Below, piece after piece: positions 50,225 to 62,345 of a stretch of DNA of 62,949 bases. The stretch is from Prorocentrum cordatum (taxonomy: Eukaryota > Sar > Dinophyceae > Prorocentrales > Prorocentraceae). How positions within the stretch are numbered: the first letter of the stretch is position 1; each line of letters opens with the position of its first letter. The stretch spans positions 35,001-97,949 of the forward strand of contig CAUYUJ010001707.1 in the NCBI GenBank assembly GCA_963575745.1, read 5' to 3'. Below the pieces are notes generated by a model. That model worked only from the letters and a program-made list of their open reading frames with translations. It did no database searches and was not told the DNA's origin. A program made the position numbers and the translations under genes.

Positions 50225-50960
50225 GGTCATGTAAACATACGTGTGCGGAAGGAGGGTCTCTACCATGCGTCTCGTCGCGCGTGCGTCTGGCACGTGCTTT
50301 CAAGTGCTACTGGCGACAATGGGGCCCCCAGGGGGTATCCAACTTACTCGCGTGGGATTCTTCACGCGAAAGAATGCGTGCGCAGACGGGGGGCGTGCGC
50401 GCAGGACGCGTGTTTTCACATGTCCAGGGGGGCGTCGGGTATCTAACTTACTCGCGTCGAATTCTTCACATGCAAAAATACGAGCGCGGAGTGGGGTGTG
50501 TTGTCACGCGTCCACGGGGGGCGTCGGATGTTCAACATGGTGTGGGGGGGGGAGCGTTTCGTCTGAGACATCCTCACAGTGGGGATATTGGTATAATGGA
50601 GGGGTTGGTCTACGACGCTGGTTCTCAAAAACCGAAGCCGTCGCTTCACACATCCTCGCAACACTGAAATGTTGGAGATCGGGCATCGGATATTCGACAT
50701 GGTCTGGAGGGGCGTTTCGCCTGAGATATCCTCGCAGAATGGGCTTGTTGGTAGAGTTGCGTTACGACGCTGGTTCTAAAAATGAAGCTTTCGCTTCGCA
50801 TGCGACATTCTCACAAAATTGAGATGTCGAGCTCGGGCGTGGGATATCGAACATGGTGTGGCGGGGTGTTTCGCTGAAGACATCCTGAGAAAACCATTAT
50901 GTTCAGTGAGCTCCCGAATTCGACATTCCTTCAAGAGCTTGGCTCTCGTTTGAGACATCT
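50225..50960. repeat. Degenerate tandem repeats (about 110 and 155 bp)
   Basis: 50320-50530 has two to three units with AACTTACTCGCGT(G/C)G(G/A)ATTCTTCAC. 50540-50900 has two to three units with CGTTTCG(C/T)CTGAGA(C/T)ATCCTC, TACGACGCTGGTTCT and CATGGT(G/C)TGG. The second shares the GTTTCGCCTGAGA core with the 83-bp-subrepeat family. Confidence 0.65.
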
Positions 50961-51395
50961 TCAGAAATTGGAGGCGCCCCTGAGAAGTCTGACAGCGGAT
51001 GATTTGCCTTAATTTCCGTACCAGGCTCGTAGTTCCCTCAAGTTTCCCTCTTCGAACCAAAGGGTCCGCCACTCGAGTGCACGACGGGACCGCAAACGAA
51101 TTGGACTGCACAAAGGGCTGCATGGCCTGGCACAGCAACGCGAGCCACCAGATAAGATGCTGGCGACGCCCTCGCCCGGAACTCGAGACAGCAGCGGCAC
51201 GAGAAACGGGAGCCGTTCCTTCGCCCTCGGCCCGTTGGCCGAACAATGTCGCAGGTCGCGGCAGCAAGACCCGCAGCAGCAGCAGCAGCATGAGAACGGG
51301 CGCTGGAGGGGAGCACGACGCAAACGACGAGAAGGATGACGAGGACACGACTGCAAGGACCACCGCCACGGCCAGGAAACAAGGCGAGCACGACC
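50961..51395. other. Unassigned GC-rich sequence
   Basis: A plus frame from about 50999 (start codon ATG, MICLNFRTRLVVPSSFP) is protein-like for about 80 codons, then passes into the GAC array (poly-D/H). No domain recognised; I do not call a gene. Confidence 0.3.
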
Positions 51396-51615
<220 letters not shown>

Positions 51616-51734
51616 ACTGAAAGGACTCTGCGCGCGGCCCCCCGGGAGATCGCCCCAAAACAGCTCCACGGCGCGGGAGCCAAGCGGCCGCGCGGCAGGC
51701 CCAGGGCGAGGTGCGCGCAGGCCGCGGGAGAGAG

Positions 51735-52365
51735 GGGGGGGGGACGAGAGAAGGGAGCAAGAGGGGGAGGAGGAGCCACGGCAACGGCGGGACGAGGAGG
51801 AGGAGGAGGAGGAGGAGGAGAAGGAGGAGGAGGAGGAAGAGGAGGAGGAGGAGGAGGAGAAGAAGAACGTTACAGGCAGTGCTCCTGAAGTGGACGAAGA
51901 GGAGCAGGAGGAGGAGTAGGAGGAGGAGGAGGAGGAGGAAAAGGAGAGGGAGGATCGGGAGGGGCGGAGGTGAAGAAGAAGGAGGAGGAGAACAGAGGCA
52001 GCGGAGGCGAGAGAACGGCGGGGGCTCAGGCAGGTTGGGGGCAGGTGAGAGGGACGGGAGGGGGGGAGGGAGCGGGAGGGGAGGAGGAGAAGGAGGAGGA
52101 GGGGAGGCCACGGAAGGGAGGACGAGGAGGACGTCTCTTGGGACGTCTCTTGAGGTGGGGGGGGCGCCCGTGGCGCCCCCCCACCGGGAGGACGAGGAGG
52201 AGAAGGAGGAGGAGGAAAAAGAGGAGGAGGAGGAGGAGGAGGAGGACGAGGAGGAGGAGGACGAGGAGGGGGGGAGGCCACGGGAGGGAGGAGAGGAGAC
52301 TAGCAGGGAGGGGACGGAAGAGTGGAGAGGAGACGAGCATGGAGGGCACTGCACCCAGAATCTGG
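51735..52365. repeat. AGG/GAG microsatellite
   Basis: Purine-rich AGG array with a CGCCCGTGGCGCC hairpin at 52167. Confidence 0.95.
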
Positions 52366-52379
52366 TCCGGGCTCAAATT

Positions 52380-52555
52380 TGAAAATCGTTGAATTCTCCA
52401 GAAAGAATCGAAAAGTCAAGAAGTCAAAAAGTTGAAACATTGAAAAGTAATTAGGGATGGCCACGTGGCTGAAAAGTGGAAAAGTCGAGAAGTCGATCAG
52501 CACGGCAGAAAAACTGAAAGCTTGAAAATTGAAAAATCTAAAAGTCGAACATTTT
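52380..52555. repeat. AAAAGTCG octamer repeat
   Basis: Loose GAAAAGTCGA/GAAGTCGAAA units. The same repeat (reversed) occurs at 54210-54480 and (same sense) at 61555-61915. Confidence 0.75.
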
Positions 52556-54195
52556 TCGTATGGTGTAAGGCTTTTGGGGGGTTGCGCATGGTGCAGGTCC
52601 TCCCCGGACCCCTCAGGGCGGGAGTTCTCGCATGGTGTAGGGCCTCTGGTTTCTTGTTGCATGGCGTCGGGCCTCCCAAAACCACACCGGGCGGGAGTTT
52701 TCGTGTGGTGTCGGGCCTTCCCGGGCCTCCTCCCAAGAAGGCGTCAGTTTTCGCGTGGTGTCGAGATTCCTGATTCCTGGGGCCTCCCAAGGCGAGGGTT
52801 TTCGCATGGCGTCGGGCCTCCAGGGGCCTCCCAGGGCGGGAATTTTCGCATGGTGTCAGGTCTCCCGGGGTTTTCGCATGGTGTGGGGCCTCCGGGTGGA
52901 TCCCGGGGCGTGAGTTTTCGCATGGTGTAAGTCATCGGGGGGTTCTCGCATGGTGTAGGGCCTCCCCGGACCTCCCAGGGCGTGAGTTCTCGCATGGCGC
53001 AGGGTCTCCCCAGGCCCCCCGGGGCGGGTGTTTTTTTCATGGTGTAGGGCTTCCCCGGGACTCCCAGGGCTTGAGTTTTCGCATGGTGTAAGGCCTCGAA
53101 TGGTTTTTACATGGCGTCTTGCCTCCCAGGGTGTCCCAGGGCGGGAGTTGTCGCATGGTGTAGGGCCTCCCTGGGCCTCCCCGCAAGGCGTGAGTTTTCG
53201 CATGGCGTCGGGCGTCGGGGGCCTCCCAGGGCGGGAGTTTTCGCATGGTGTCAGGGCTCCAGGAGTTTTCGCATGACGTCGGGCCTCTGGGGGCATCCTG
53301 GGGCTTGAGTTCTCACACGGTGTAAGGTCTCCGGAAGTTTCGCGTGGCGCAGGGCCCCCCTGGGCCTCCAAGGGCGGGAGTTTTCGCATGGTGTAAGGTC
53401 CCTGGGTTGTCGCGCGTGGCGTCGGGCCTCCCAAGGCCTCCCCGGGCGGGCGTTTCCGCAATGCGCAGGGCTTCCCAGGGCCCCCTAGGGCGGGAGTTCT
53501 CGCGCAGCGCAGGGGGGCTTTTCGCGCGGCGTCGGGCCTCCCAAGCCTCCCCCGGCAGGACTTCTCGCATGGTGTTTGGCCTCCCCGGTCTCCTCCCAAC
53601 GCGGGAGTTTTCGCGTGGCGTCGGGCTTCCTGGGGCCTCCCACGGCGAAGGTTTTCGCATGGCGTCGGGGCTCCAAGGGCCTCCCAGGGCGGGAGCTTTC
53701 GCATGGTGTCAGGCCTCTGGGGGTTTTCGCATGGCGTCGGGCATCCGGTGGCATCCCGCGGCGTGAGTTCTCGCATGGCGCAGGGCCTCCAAGGATATCG
53801 CATGGCGCACGGCCCCCCAGGCCTCCCAGGGCGGCGGGAGTTCTCGCATGGTGCACGGCTTCTGCGGGTTTTTGCATGGCGTCGGCCCTCCGAGTGCCTC
53901 CCTGGGAAAAAGTTTTCGCACGGCGTAGAGCCTCCCCGGGCCTCCCAGGGCGGGAGTTTTCGCATGGCGCAGGGCCTCTGAGGTTTTTTGCATGGCGTCG
54001 GGCCTCCCAGGGCCTCCCCGCGCGGGAGTTTTCGCATGGTGTAGGGCCTCCCCGGGCCTCCTCCCAAGGCGTCAGTTTTCGCGTGGCGTCAAGCTTCCTG
54101 GGGCCTCGCAGGGAAAGGGTTTTTGCATAGCGTCGGGCCTGCGGGGGCATCCCGGGACGCGAGTTCTCGCGCGGTGCAGGGTTTCCCATGACACC
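52556..54195 (+). repeat. Minisatellite of GGGAGTTTTCGCATGGTGTA units, plus sense
   Basis: About 1.6 kb of 40-60-bp degenerate units: GGGCGGGAGTTTTCGCATGG, TGT(A/C)GGGCCTCCC. The same unit occurs in opposite sense at 60480-61560. All frames are partly open; no gene. Confidence 0.9.
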
Positions 54196-54594
54196 CGCGT
54201 ACTGTAGGTTTGACTTGTCGACTTTTCGACTTACCGAATTTTCGGCTTGGGCTGGATAAGCCAGCTCGCCAGTCACCCTCCTCCTTGGTCCCCCGCCCAC
54301 CTTTCCTACCTCTCTCCCCCTTTTCTCCCTCCTGATCATCCTGGGCCCCTCGGGCAAGATTTTGCAGTCAGGCCTGAAGCCGCGCCACCTTTTTTCGCGC
54401 AGTGCCTACTTGTTTGACTTGTCTGCTTTTCTGCTCTTTTCTGCCGAATCGACCGATTCTTCGACTTTTTCGACTTTTGGGCATAGAAAATACGGGAAAC
54501 CCGCGGCGATTTTATGTCGTTATTCGCCATGGGGCCAGCTTCAAATTATGCTAACGGAGTTCCCCACATAAAGAGATTAACGGTTTCGTGGGAC
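54196..54594. other. Spacer with CGACTTTTCGACTT repeat
   Basis: Reverse-sense AAAAGTCG octamers at 54210-54250 and 54410-54480, otherwise unassigned. Confidence 0.45.
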
Positions 54595-55558
54595 CCATTT
54601 TCTTGATACCCTCCTCGCTCAGGCGGGGCCTCCCTGGAGGGGTGGGAGGGGCACGAAACCATGTAAATAGTATGGTATTCCGATACCCTCCTCGCTCAGG
54701 CGGGGCCTCCCTGGAGGGGTGGGAGGGGCACGAAACCATGTAAATAGTATGGTATTCCGATACCCTCCTCGCTCAGGCGGGGCCTCCCTGGAGGGGTGGG
54801 AGGGGCACGAAACCATGTAAATAGTATGGTATTCCGATACCCTCCTCGCTCAGGCGGGGCCTCCCTGGAGGGGTGGGAGGGGCACGAAACCATGTAAATA
54901 GTATGGTATTCCGATACCCTCCTCGCTCAGGCGGGGCCTCCCTGGAGGCACGAAACCTGTAAATAGTATGGTATTCCGATACCCTCCTCGCTCAGGCGGG
55001 GCCTCCCTGGAGGGGTGGGAGGGGCACGAAACCATGTAAATAGTATGGTATTCCGATACCCTCCTCGCTCAGGCGGGGCCTCCCTGGAGGGGTGGGAGGG
55101 GCACGAAACCATGTAAATAGTATGGTATTCCGATACCCTCCTCGCTCAGGCGGGGCCTCCCTGGAGGGGTGGGAGGGGCACGAAACCATGTAAATAGTAT
55201 GGTATTCCGATACCCTCCTCGCTCAGGCGGGGCCTCCCTGGAGGGGTGGGAGGGGCACGAAACCATGTAAATAGTATGGTATTCCGATACCCTCCTCGCT
55301 CAGGCGGGGCCTCCCTGGAGGGGTGGGAGGGGCACGAAACCATGTAAATAGTATGGTATTCCGATACCCTCCTCGCTCAGGCGGGGCCTCCCTGGAGGGG
55401 TGGGAGGGGCACGAAACCATGTAAATAGTATGGTATTCCGATACCCTCCTCGCTCAGGCGGGGCCTCCCTGGAGGGGTGGGAGGGGCACGAAACCATGTA
55501 AATAGTATGGTATTCCGATACCCTCCTCGCTCAGGCGGGGCCTCCCTGGAGGGGTACG
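54595..55558. repeat. 77-bp satellite, about 12 copies
   Basis: Near-identical 77-bp units (GATACCCTCCTCGCTCAGGC, GGGGCCTCCCTGGAGGGG, AACCATGTAAATAGTATGG). One unit near 54938 lacks 12 bases. Identity between units is close to complete, so amplification or homogenisation is recent. Confidence 0.97.
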
Positions 55559-55690
55559 GTATGGTACTGGAGGGGTACGGTATGGTATGGTATGTGTGGT
55601 AGGAACTATGGTATGGTATGGTATGGTGTGGTATGGGTATGGTATGGTGTGGTAGGAACTATGGTATGGTATGGTGTGTGTGGTAGGAAT
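55559..55690. repeat. GTATG pentamer tract
   Basis: GGTATGGTATGGTATG units that grow out of the TAGTATGGTATTCC end of the 77-bp satellite. Confidence 0.9.
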
Positions 55691-55869
55691 AATATTGTGC
55701 TGTATGGAAGATGGAGCGGGAGGTGGGTGGGAAGGAGAGGGTGTTCTGGGAAAACAAGAACCCCACTCAGGATGTGGGGAAAAATCGGAAATCAAGGAGC
55801 GGGCGAAGGACGGCCCAGGCAGCACCAGGACATGACCCCGGGACGGCCCAGGAGATCAAGGACCTTACG

Positions 55870-58800
55870 GCCGCTACTCTGGCTGGCGGTTCGGGTCGGG
55901 CGGGCGGGCGATTTTCCCCTCTCCTGGGTTCCGCGCAACTGACAGCAGGATGCTCCTTGGTGCGGCGCCTGTCAGCGGGGTCCACCCGCCGCGGCCTCGA
56001 GGTCGGCTCACTCCTGTGAGACCACGCGGCAAATGAAAAACGGCAAAAACTAATTGGCTACTCTCCATCCCGGAGGCCGCCTGGAGTTCTGCCCACGCCA
56101 CGGCCTGGGGACGCGAGGGGCGAAATTTCAAATGCAGCTTCAAGTGCGCGGCGCGCCCTCGGCCTTCTCGCGCGGCCAGTCGAGCCCGCGGCTGAAGCGG
56201 CTGCGTCTGCGGCGGAGCCACTGGCTGTTCGGACAACGCCTGTGGCGGAGCCTGCGGCTGACCCCGCGGCGGGGGGGGCCGTCGGACCGGCCCGGAAGGC
56301 GTCGGAAGAGCGCGCGCAGGAGCCCGACGTCTTCGGCCTGCGCCATCGGCGCACCCGATGCCCCCGCGCGCCCGAGCAGCGGCGTCTGGGCCGCGTCCTG
56401 CCCGAGGAAGGCGAGTGCCAACCACTCTGCGTGCAGCGAACTGTCCTGGGCGCGGCGCGCCCTGGACTGGCGCCGCGCAGAGGTCGCGCGGTGGCGAGAT
56501 GAGGAGAGCCGCGCGCTGACCTGGGCGAGCCAGCGCAACGACGCTCAACAGACTTACCGCGTCGTAGTCGGCCAAGGATCTTCCCTTATTCGTCGCGCAC
56601 CTCTGGGGGTTGCGCCAGAGCATCTCGGTGCCTATCGCGCCCAACGACACCTCCACGCCATGCGCGGTCGCCCAATACTTCGAGCGGTAGCTCGAACTCC
56701 GTTGACTCTGACCCGCTCGCATTGGGTCGAGGCTGCCCTGGTGAAAGCGGCGCCGCCAACTATGCGTCGAACCTCGGCGTCCGTCGGCCCCTCTTCGACA
56801 TCGCTCTCTCCGGAGCTGGAAGAGCTCGACCCGGAGCTGGAGGGGCTCGCTCCGGAGGTGGAACTGGCCGAGCCCGATCTCGAGCCCGAGCTCGCCCTGG
56901 CGCGGCCGGCGGCCGACGGGAGCTCGCCCGCGGCGCGCGCCCAGGGTCGCGCCCTCGCTCTCGAGCGCCCGCGGGGGCCCGCGGGCCGGATTCGGGCGCG
57001 CTTCAGGCACGCGGCCTGAGCGAGAAACAACGCGGGGCTCCCCGACGAGCCCCCGTCGAAAATCGGTTTCGAGAAGAGCGTCGCCAAATTCTCAAGGTCG
57101 CCTGCAATGCTCTCGCGGGTTGGCGGCTCGCCCGCCCGCGCGTGCACCCGCGGAAGGCCATCGCGCAACGGCGCCTGCTCCACGCTGGCGGCCCCGAAGG
57201 CGCGACGTCGTCCAGGATGACCGCCTTGGCCGCGAGCGGCATCGGCGGCCCCGTCTCCGCTTCTCCAGGGCCCCTGCGCAACGGCCGCTAACAAATCGAA
57301 AGAATACGCCAGGGCCGGCTCGCAGCTGAAACACGCGCGCGCAGCGCGCCCCGCCAATCCTCGGCGCGGGGCGGCGACGCGGGAGGCCAGAGGGGGCCGC
57401 CCCTGCCCTTGAGGAGGCCCCTGTGCTCGAGCTCCGCTCCGCCAAACCGCGCGGCCAGGTTGACCGAGCCCATCCACTTTCGCAGACATTTGACAGCGAA
57501 GGCTGCGTCGGGGGAGCGTTTGTTAAAGGTCTCCAGCAGCCGATGGTACACGTGGAGGGCGTCCTGGCCGAGGTTGAAGCCCATGACCTCGTTGCCCTCC
57601 GTGTCCACGACGATCTTGCCGCCTCGAGGGCGTCTGCCGCCGGGGCGATCCTCGCACTCTCGAAGACCACCGTCCCTGGCGACAGCGAAAACTCGAAGCA
57701 ACTGACAAGCAGTGGGAAATCGGCGGCGAGGTCGTCCGCGTTGACGCCTGCTGGACGCAGATTCAGCCTTCGCAAAAGCGCGAAACACAAAAGTATCTAA
57801 TGTTATTTGGCCAGCCGGTTCTCCTGCGGCGCGAACAAGCACGGGAATAAGGGCGCGTCGTCGGCGCCGGTGACGGCCCCCCACGTTAGGTGACTCGGCC
57901 GCGACAGCGGCGGCAGCGACGGCCCGTCGCGCGGGCTGCCCGCTGGGGCCTGCGGCCGACGGAGCGCCTGCGGCGGTCGCCATCTGCCCGCTGGGGCCCG
58001 CGGCCGACGACGCGCCCGCTGCGGCCCGCGGCCCGCGGGGCGCCTCCGGCGCGCCGACTGCGGAGCCGGCGGCTGCGACGCGCTCGGCCGAATCTGCTGG
58101 GCCTGCGGCTGTGCGCGGCGGCGCGCCCTGGCCCGAGCGCGGGGCCATCGGCGCGTCGCCGGCGCGGGCCTGCCGCGACTTCCCCCCGCCGGGTGCGGCC
58201 TGGGGCGGGGCGAAAGCCTGGCCCCCGCCGCGGCGGCGCCGCGGGCGGAGCTGGCGCGCGTCGGACGCCGAGAAATAAATGTTGAGCACGCCGCCGCAAC
58301 CGCAACACAGCTGGGCGGCCGGCGGCAGGGCGGTGGGTAGCGCTACCCAATCGAACCACGTCATAAACCAAGCTTTGATGGTTTGGCTCTCTGGCGTCTG
58401 GCTGCAGAACGTCGAGATCGCGGCGTGGACGAGCAACTTCTCTGCCCCGCTGAGGGCCCCACGCGCTCGCACGCAGCCTGGCGCAGCGAGGCGGCAGCGC
58501 GCGACCTCAGATTCCCCCCCACGGCTCCGAAGCACTCGGTGCCCTGAAAAAACTGCCACGCCGTCGCCCAGAAATCTCCGGACACCAGGAAATGGCCGAT
58601 GATGTCTCCGAATGCAATGCAATCGGCGCTGGCCGCGGCAGCGCCACGCGGGGCAAGCCAGTGGCACTCGCGAGCATTGCAGGCGCACCTGCGCCGGCAC
58701 AGCTGGCGGCACCCGGCCGAGCTGATCCAAATCATTCGGCCCTTGACGCCACGGCGAACAATGGCGGGCGGCTGGTCGCATTCACGTTTTGAAGGCGATG

Positions 58801-60150
58801 TCTGTCACGACGGCGCGCCTGAAAGCAGCGGCCGCGGCCGGCGCCCGCGCGCTCGGGTCGGCATGCTCGCCCATGCCCAGCGACTCGGCGACGGACTACA
58901 CGAAATCGAATACGCACTGCCTGTCGATGGCCCGGCGCCCTCCCCCGCGCCGACGCTCCTTTGCGGAGGCCGAGAGCAAGCGCTGAGCCACAGCCTCGCC
59001 GCGCGCCGCCTGGGCGCGCCGCGCGGCGGGGTCGGGCAAGTGGCCTAGCGCCTGCCCCAGGCCCCCCTCATCCCCACCGCCGCTCGCCCCCGGAATACCT
59101 GGAAGCAGCGCTGGTGCAAGCGCACGACGCCCTTCGCGCGCCTCTGGACAATGGTAGACACGGGCGCCAACATCCGCCGCCGTCGGGGTGCAGCGCGCAC
59201 GCTTTCCGGGCGTCCTGCGGCCCCCTCGTGAACACCGCCGCCCCCACTCGGCCGCCCGGCCGAGCCAACAGGACGCATGCGAGCGCGTTCTTCTCCCTGG
59301 GCCACGGGAAGCACGCGCCCACCAGAGTGTCCGCCGCAGGGGTCGGCGCCTGACTGGCAAGGTGGATCGCTGAGGCGACGTGCGGCCGCATCTCCACGTC
59401 GGCCCTGGCGCGCTGGAACGAGTCGGCATAGTCGTCGAAGCGACCGCGAAGAACGTCTGGAAACACCGATGTCGCAGCTGCTCCAGAATGGCCTCCGTGG
59501 AGTTCGTTGACGGGGGCCCTCAAATCAGTGGACAAGCGGCGCGCCTGAGACGCCGTCGCAGACGGCTCGCGGGGCGGCGGCTGGGCGGGCCCAGGGCAGC
59601 GATGCGACAGAGCGGGCCGCAGCTTACCCACCTCGCCTCCGCACGCGCCGCACTTCCACTTGCCCTTGGCAACCTGGGTCATGAGGACTGCCTGCGCTAT
59701 CAAGTCGCGATGGGAAGTCATGCTCTCGATGTGGGCGTTCTCGTGCGCCCGCAGGGTGCGGCGCCAATTGGCATCTGCCTCTGACACGGAGAACCGCCAC
59801 TCAGAGGGCTGACCGAAACAGGCGTCCGTCGGGACGGCGTGGCAGGGAAGCGGGCCAGAATCCGAGCACGTTGCGGCAGTGGTGCTGGCGGGCTGACGCT
59901 CCTCCGACTGATTTCGCCTCCCGTTTGTTCGAATGCGGCCACTGCTGCCTCGAACGTGGGGAAGTGGCCCAGGTAGCCAGTCGACGCGTTGCCGGCGGCG
60001 ACTCGAAATGAGCGCCCCCCGCCAGGTCGATCGCAGACGGACGTGCCTACCACGGACGTCCTCTGGCACATGTTCAGGCAAGCAGCAGCGCCGCAGGCGC
60101 CCAGAAGGAACTGCAGCCTGCGGCTGATTTGGAAACGCCTGGGGCAAATC
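55870..60150 (-). pseudogene. Frame-broken coding relic, family unknown
   Basis: On the minus strand, protein-like pieces follow in order but in changing frames: RSFRVAAGNASTGYLGHFP then TFEAAVAAFEQTGGE (about 60010-59930, resembling the YLG-x-F-x-T-x-x-x-A pattern of AP2-like domains); RAHENAHIESMTSHRDL and KWKCGACGGEV (about 59760-59620, possible zinc site); FDDYADSFQRARADVEM; CNARECHWLAPRG with GDIIGHFLVSGDFWATAWQF (about 58690-58560); TIKAWFMTWFDWVALPT; VNADDLAADFPLLVSCFEF (about 57740); IVVDTEGNEVMGFNLGQDAL with HVYHRLLETFNKRSP (about 57620-57510); ESIAGDLENLATLFSKPIF (about 57110); YWATAHGVEVSLGAIGTEML (about 56680). Changes of frame may be indels or small introns. I recognise no catalytic domain. 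It lies between the 77-bp satellite and the inverted minisatellite. Confidence 0.45.
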
Positions 60151-60480
60151 TATGTGGAAGGGCCTGGACCGAGCCTGTGGCTGATCTTCCCGCGAGTTCG
60201 TGCGCGCGGCGGGCTTCCCGCCGCGGGCCCATGCCGAGGTGTGGGCCCCTCTGCAGCCGAGGGCCCCCTGGAGCCTTGCTATTGGGCCGGGGGGGGAGCG
60301 CGCGGGCAGCGGAGAGCGGCGGCGACGACGACGAGGCCGACGAGACAGCAGGGAGCGAGGTGGGAGAGAGGAGGGAGCGGCCGACCCGACTCCGCAATCG
60401 CGGATAAGAGTGGAGGGACGGGCGGGCCAGCGCGGCGCCCCCGACCCACCCTCCTGCGAGCGTCCAGGAAGTTCCTGGGG
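60151..60480. other. Unassigned GC-rich spacer
   Basis: No gene recognised. Confidence 0.4.
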
Positions 60481-61560
60481 GGCCCTGCACCATGCGAAAG
60501 GCCCCAGAGGCGCTACACCATGCGAGAACTCCTGCCCAGGAGGCCCCCGGAGACCCTACACCATGCGAAAACTCCCGCCAGGGAGGCCCCCAGAGGCTCT
60601 ACACCATGTGAAAACTCCGCCCCAGGGAGGCCCCCACAGGCTCTACACCATGTGAAAACTCCGCCCAGGAGGCTCCCTGAGGCCCTACACCATGCGAAAA
60701 CTCTCGCCCTGGGACGCCCCCAGAGGCCCTACACCAGGCTCGGAGAAGCTTCCTAAGGGGCCTCCTGGGGTCCCTCTCTGGGGCTGTTGGTGTCATAACA
60801 CCGGCCGACTTTGACGGAATCGGGGCAAGTTTTGGCAATATCGGCCGGTGTTATGACACCGAGGCCTCCCGGGAGCGTCCTGGAAGTTCCCGGGGCCTCG
60901 GGGGCCCTACGCCATGCGAACACTCCCGTCCCGGGAAAGCTTCCAGAGGCTCTACTCCATGCGAGAACTCCCACCCCGGGAAGGCCCCCGGAGGCCATAC
61001 ACCATGCGAAAACTCCTGTCCAGGACGCCCCCAGAAGCCCTACACAATGCGAAAACCTCCCGCCTGGGAGGCTTTTGGAGGCCCTACACCATGCGAACAC
61101 TCCCGCCCAGGAGGCCCCCTGGAGGCACTACACCATGCGAGAACTGCCGCCTTGGGACGCCTCCAGAAGCCCTACACTAGGCTCGGGGAAGCTTCCTAAG
61201 GGCCTCCCGGGGGGCTTTTAGTTGAATCGGAACAAGTTTTGGCAAAATCGGCCCGTGTTCTGACACCAGGGCCTCCTGGCGGCGTCCTGGAAGTTCCTCG
61301 GGTCTTGGAGGCCCTACACCATGCGAACACCCCCGTCCCGGGAAAGCTTCCAGAGGCCCCCACACCATGCGAGAGCTTCCGCCCCGGGATAGGCCCCCAG
61401 AGGCCCGAACTCCCGTTCCGGGGAGGCCCCCAGAGGCCCTCGAAAACTCGGCCCCCAAAGGCTCTACATGATGCGAAAAGTCCCGCCCGGTAGGCACCAT
61501 GCGAAAACACCTGCCCCGGGGAACCCCCAAGAGGCTCTACACCATGCGAGACGACAGAAA
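60481..61560 (-). repeat. Minisatellite of GGGAGTTTTCGCATGGTGTA units, minus sense
   Basis: CTACACCATGCGAAAACTCC units, the reverse complement of the array at 52556-54195. Two ATCGG(C)C(C/G)GTGTT(A/C)TGACACC segments at 60840 and 61248 (and, reversed, at 60788) are extra inverted/direct repeats. Confidence 0.9.
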
Positions 61561-62040
61561 AAACGAAAAGGTGAACAATCGAAAAATGCAGCGCTGCGTG
61601 AAAAGTCGACAAGTCGAAAAGTCGAAAATTCAAAAAATGCTGCGCCTTGAGAAAACCCGGAAAAATCGAAGAGTTGAAAAGTCAAGAAGTGTCCCGCCCC
61701 GCGAAGAGGCCCAAAAAGTCGAAAACACGAAAAATCGAAAAGTGCAGCACTGAAGTGCTCGAAAAATCGAAAAACCGAAAAGTCAAAAAAAAAGAGACTT
61801 TTCGACTTTTTGAACTGATGCACTTCGGCGTCCCTCTGCGGCGACAGCGCTACACGGGGCGCCTAGGAGGTCCCCCGACGCGGGAAGGCGAAAAGTCGAA
61901 ACGTTGAAAAATCAAAGAGTTGCTAACTGTTCAACTTTCCGGCTTTTCGCAGGCCCCGGCGGACTAATTTTAGCCTTCTCAACTTTTCGACTCTCGATGT
62001 TTGAAACTCTTCACGGAAAAATCAAGGTTTTCAAATTTGA
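61555..62040. repeat. AAAAGTCG octamer repeat
   Basis: GAAAAGTCGA/GTCGAAAA units to about 61915, with a GACTTTTCGACTTTTT reversal at 61795 and CAACTTTTCGACTC at 61980. Confidence 0.8.
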
Positions 62041-62345
62041 GCACCCGGCCCTTTTCGGGTGCTTCGGGGTGCCAGAAGGGACGGGGGAGGATGGAGGGAA
62101 GGGAAGGAGTGGGGAGTGGAAGGGGGGAGAAGGAGGAGGAAGAGGAGAAGGGATAGGGTCGGGTCGCCCTCGAAGGATCCTCAGCGAGGAGAATTCCGGG
62201 GGGGATGCAGTCAGAGAAGAAGGGGGATGCAAGAGCAGGAGGAAGAGCAGGGGAAGAAGGGGGATGGAGAAGGAGGAGGAGGAGGAGGAGGAGGAGGAGG
62301 AGGAGGAGGAGGAGGGGGAAGAGGAGGCGAAGAAGGGGAATGGAG
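62041..62345. repeat. AGG/GAG microsatellite
   Basis: Purine-rich sequence ending in pure AGG (62271-62315). Confidence 0.9.

Noticed and set aside
59718-60071. AP2/ERF transcription factor
   Set aside because: Only one short YLGHFPTF-like motif is seen, without the rest of an AP2 fold, and the frame breaks directly after it; kept as part of an unidentified relic.
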